The notes below the pieces were generated by a model, which was not told the origin of the DNA, made no database searches, and worked only from the letters and a program-made list of their open reading frames with translations. A DNA stretch of 64,000 nucleotides, from positions 62,001-126,000 of the forward strand of contig NZ_JAMRXH010000004.1 in assembly GCF_023740735.1 (NCBI RefSeq). Reading direction: 5' to 3'. The DNA is from Nocardia sp. CDC159. Lineage in GTDB: Bacteria; Actinomycetota; Actinomycetes; Mycobacteriales; Mycobacteriaceae. Positions 61,671 to 64,000 of the stretch are shown here, one piece after another. The position numbers and the translations under genes are program-made. Within the stretch, counting starts at the first letter, position 1. Every line of letters starts with the position of its first letter.

Positions 61671-62897
61671 TCACCGATCGCCGCAGGCGGTGACCTCGGT
61701 GAGCACGGCGCGGGCGAGTTCGCGGCCGCCGCCGGGCAGGGTCCGGAAGGCCCGCACCTCCGCCGCACCGAGGTCCACAACCTGGCTGACGCCGACGCCG
61801 GACCGTTCGACCCAGTTCACGAAATACGTACCGGGCGTCAGGTCGTCGACGTGGAGCTCGACCGTGGCGCACTCGCCTTCGGTGGGTCCGGAGAGCGCCC
61901 GCCAGTAGAGGGTGAACCCGTCCGGTGAATAACGGTTCTCGATGATCGTCCTGTCGCCGAAGTCGAGATGGAAGGCGCGTCCGGCGAACTCGGGGATGGG
62001 TACCCCGGGGCCGCCGTCGGCCTGCTCGTATTCGTAGCGGTAGAACTTGCGATGGTCGAGCAGCTCGTCGGCGGTGACCGGCCACGGGTCGAGCGGTTCG
62101 ATGCGGCTGATGACCTGCCCGTGTTGCGGATCGGTTTCCGGAAGTGGGTGTGCCGGAAGGTATTCCGCGTCGGGATTGAGGTGCTGCCAGTCGGCCCACA
62201 GCTTGTCGATGAATGCGTGCAGTAGCCAGAACACGGGGTCGTTGGGTGAGGTGCCGCCCGCCATCTGGCCGCCGACCCACAGGTGGGCGCGGTTGTGCAT
62301 CTCGAAGCCGCTCTCCTGCAGGCCGGCGCCCCACCCTTCGAGGGCGTTGCGGAAGCCCTCGTCGAGGGCGACGGTGGTGTCGTAGGGCCAGGCGTCGTAG
62401 GGCGTCGTCGACAGGGTACGAGCGGCCTCGGCGCGGGTCGGCAGGGCGACGGGGTCGGCGGGGCGGCCCAGGCGGCGCATGAGGAAGTCGTCTTCGGTCG
62501 CCTTGACGTTGATCCGCCAGTTCCCGTGCCGGAAGGCGAAGGGGCCGGTGGTCACCTGCCAGTCCTCGGGGCGGCCGGTGCCGCCGAGGAAGTCCTCGGT
62601 CCACGGCAGCCGGGTGGTGCTGGTGTCGCGGGTGAAGTCCCAGTACGGCAGCGAGATGCTGTCGTCGATCGCGCGGAGGTCGGCCTCGAAGTTCAGCAGG
62701 TACTGGCGGTGCCAAGCGGTGAACGACGGGGCCATGTGCGCGACCCGGCGGCGGCCCTCACCGTCGGAGATGAAGAACTGATTGTGCAGATGCACGTACT
62801 CGTCGTACTTGCCGCGCCTTTTGAGCTCGAGGACGGCGTTGACGTAACGCTTCTGCTCCGACGCGGTGAGGTTGCGGACGTTCTTGCGAATTCGCAT
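61671..62897 (-). CDS. Tyrosinase (MelC2-like, without signal peptide, with C-terminal extension)
   Basis: A 408-residue type-3 copper oxidase that hydroxylates monophenols and oxidises catechols to quinones. CuA ligands His38 (HLHN), His54 (VAHMAPSF) and His63 (WHRQY), and CuB ligands His201 and His205 (MHNRAH) with His227 (FWLLHAFID), match Streptomyces MelC2. Asn202, linked to monophenolase activity, is kept. About 130 C-terminal residues beyond the MelC2 length form a beta-rich extension. No signal peptide. CAGGAAAC precedes ATG 62897. It lies 18 bp after the MelC1-like gene, which should deliver copper. It may serve pigment or o-aminophenol-type natural-product chemistry. Confidence 0.92.
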   Translation of the reverse strand: MRIRKNVRNLTASEQKRYVNAVLELKRRGKYDEYVHLHNQFFISDGEGRRRVAHMAPSFTAWHRQYLLNFEADLRAIDDSISLPYWDFTRDTSTTRLPWTEDFLGGTGRPEDWQVTTGPFAFRHGNWRINVKATEDDFLMRRLGRPADPVALPTRAEAARTLSTTPYDAWPYDTTVALDEGFRNALEGWGAGLQESGFEMHNRAHLWVGGQMAGGTSPNDPVFWLLHAFIDKLWADWQHLNPDAEYLPAHPLPETDPQHGQVISRIEPLDPWPVTADELLDHRKFYRYEYEQADGGPGVPIPEFAGRAFHLDFGDRTIIENRYSPDGFTLYWRALSGPTEGECATVELHVDDLTPGTYFVNWVERSGVGVSQVVDLGAAEVRAFRTLPGGGRELARAVLTEVTACGDR

Positions 62898-62915
62898 GGA
62901 TCGGTTTCCTGTCGG

Positions 62916-63209
62916 TTATGCGTGCGGGTGGCTGTGGTGGGGTGCGAGACCGCCGACCTTCATCTCGTCGACCGCGGCCCGGGCGACGCGGATGGGGTCG
63001 CGGTGCGGGATGTAGTGGCACACGCTGGAAATGTGTGCCCCGCTGGCCATCCGCATCAGGTGCAGCGGGCGGCCGTCGATGTGAACCGTGAAGGCGGTCT
63101 CGGTGGCGGGGTCGGCGTCGGGGTCGGTCTCGATACGGATCCGGCGGCCCCGGTAGACCTCCTCGTACACCTCGTCGTGCGGGTGGTCCGGGTGGGTGGT
63201 GTCGGTCAT
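62916..63209 (-). CDS. MelC1-like tyrosinase copper chaperone (no Tat signal)
   Basis: A 97-residue partner of tyrosinase. The MelC1 core is recognisable: EVYRGRRIRIETD, FTVHIDGRPLHLMRM, the caddie-type VCHYIP loop, DPIRVARAAVDEM, and His-rich ends (HPDHPHDE and PHHSHPHA). Classical MelC1 has a Tat signal that exports the MelC1-MelC2 complex; here the protein begins directly at MTDTTHPDH, so the complex should stay in the cytoplasm. AAAGGA lies upstream of ATG 63209. It sits between the FAD-protein gene (28 bp) and the tyrosinase gene (18 bp), all on the minus strand. Confidence 0.9.
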   Translation of the reverse strand: MTDTTHPDHPHDEVYEEVYRGRRIRIETDPDADPATETAFTVHIDGRPLHLMRMASGAHISSVCHYIPHRDPIRVARAAVDEMKVGGLAPHHSHPHA

Positions 63210-63237
63210 CGCGGTGGCGTCCTTTCGGAAAGTGAGG

Positions 63238-64000
63238 TCAACTCGTGGGTCGTTGTGCGGTGCAGAGATCGCTCGATCGGCCGTCCGGGCTGTCGGTGAC
63301 GGCGGCGGTGGCGAGGGAGTGGGCGACATCGGCGGCCCGGTCGACCACCGAGGGCATGCCGGAGGTGAAGAACAGGGTTCCGGATTCGATGTCGCCCATG
63401 GCGTATACCGACGGGATCGGCCGACCGTCCACGACGGTGCGGCTGGTGGCCGGATCAACCCACAGCCCGCCGTCGGGGTGATGGCTGGCCAGACCGGCGG
63501 CGACCAGGCTGACCAGCAGATCGCGAGCGGCTGGCGGTTGCCGGTGCGCCGCGGCGCCGGTGGCGTTGAGCACCGTGTCGGCGCGGAAGACCCCGTCGGT
63601 GGTGAAGATGTCGAAGCCGCCCCCGGCGACCGGCTCGACGTTCCACAAACCGCGTTGCACCGCAAGGCGATTCTGTTCGATACCGGCGGCGATGACGCGG
63701 GCGTTGCCGGGCGGCATCGGGCAGCACAGCGACTGCACCGCCCGGTAGTAGCGGCTGCGTACCAGCGCCTGCGCCCTGGGCTGCAGCCGGACCCACAGGT
63801 CCGGGCCCGACAGCGGAACGGCCTTCTGGGCCAGCCGGATCGCCGGATCCGGATCGTCGATCATGGCCAGATGCCGGCGCAGCCGTGCCGTCGGGTCCTC
63901 GCATTCGACGGCGACGAGCTCGGTCAGCACCGCCGATGGGTCACCGCCCGCCGCGACGATGTCGTCGGCCAGCAGGTAAGCGACGTCGTCGAGTCCGAGT
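63238..64000 (-). CDS. FAD/NAD(P)-binding protein, cut by the window end
   Basis: The 3' part (about 254 codons) of a minus-strand gene; the frame is open to base 64000, so the GTG at 63930 is not the real start. The visible C-terminal region contains FRADTVLNATGAA and VYAMGDIESGTLFFTSGM (a flavoprotein-type dinucleotide motif) and resembles the FAD-NAD(P)-binding proteins that accompany amino-acid or siderophore-type oxidations. It lies 28 bp upstream of melC1 and tyrosinase, so it is probably the oxidoreductase partner in one operon. The N-terminal FAD-binding Rossmann motif lies outside the window. Confidence 0.75.
   Translation of the reverse strand, partial: LGLDDVAYLLADDIVAAGGDPSAVLTELVAVECEDPTARLRRHLAMIDDPDPAIRLAQKAVPLSGPDLWVRLQPRAQALVRSRYYRAVQSLCCPMPPGNARVIAAGIEQNRLAVQRGLWNVEPVAGGGFDIFTTDGVFRADTVLNATGAAAHRQPPAARDLLVSLVAAGLASHHPDGGLWVDPATSRTVVDGRPIPSVYAMGDIESGTLFFTSGMPSVVDRAADVAHSLATAAVTDSPDGRSSDLCTAQRPTS

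Overview
The window is chromosomal DNA of a high-GC actinobacterium. The mycolata-type gene set (amtB-glnB-glnD, ffh-rpsP-khpA-rimM-trmD, rplS-lepB-rnhB-DUF2469-yraN-comM-dprA-xerC, smc, ftsY), strong G/C at third codon positions, many GTG starts and many leaderless genes (a TANNNT or CANNNT box 6-8 nt before the start codon) point to Nocardia or a close relative in the Mycobacteriales. That genus call is inferred from gene content and protein style, not from a database search. I found no rRNA, tRNA, CRISPR array, prophage or insertion sequence.

Left part (1-19.9 kb), mixed accessory and envelope genes: an unrecognised ORF at the edge; a small membrane protein coupled to a TetR regulator; an alpha/beta hydrolase; the methionine sulfoxide reductase pair msrB-msrA; a DUF418 membrane protein; a secreted CAP-domain protein with long Lys/Asp and Gly/Asp repeats followed by a Lys/Gly-rich secreted protein; an L,D-transpeptidase lipoprotein; a two-component system directly upstream of the ectoine/5-hydroxyectoine operon ectABCD; a beta-lactamase-fold serine hydrolase; and a coupled pair of acyl-CoA dehydrogenases. 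A 17-unit heptanucleotide array precedes a DUF1707 membrane protein.

Middle part (19.9-54 kb), largely core genes: smc; small accessory enzymes; ftsY; the nitrogen-control operon amtB-glnB-glnD behind GlnR-like boxes; ffh; an amidohydrolase; rpsP-khpA-rimM-trmD; a regulator with both GntR and TetR DNA-binding domains facing a DUF2306 gene; tex; an alpha-keto acid decarboxylase; rplS; lepB; rnhB; DUF2469; yraN-comM-dprA. FtsY and Ffh are the two GTPases of signal-recognition-particle targeting and LepB processes the exported products. RpsP, RimM, TrmD and RplS serve ribosome and tRNA maturation. YraN, ComM and DprA belong to DNA-uptake/recombination families, and XerC resolves chromosome dimers.

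Right part (53-64 kb), accessory again: an RNA/DNA methyltransferase gene preceded by its own promoter, a seven-codon leaderless uORF (MFFFHLR) and two hairpins, which looks like an attenuator; xerC; a GatB/YqeY protein; several small unknown and membrane proteins; an NB-ARC/TPR (STAND) regulator; and a convergent operon of an FAD/NAD(P)-binding protein (cut by the window end), a MelC1-like copper chaperone and a MelC2-like tyrosinase. Neither tyrosinase protein has an export signal, so the enzyme is probably intracellular and may belong to a natural-product pathway.

The observations most worth following are the Phe-rich leaderless uORF/attenuator, the double-HTH regulator between two different perfect inverted repeats, the repeat-rich CAP protein that lacks one conserved cavity His, and the cytoplasmic tyrosinase cluster with its STAND regulator.
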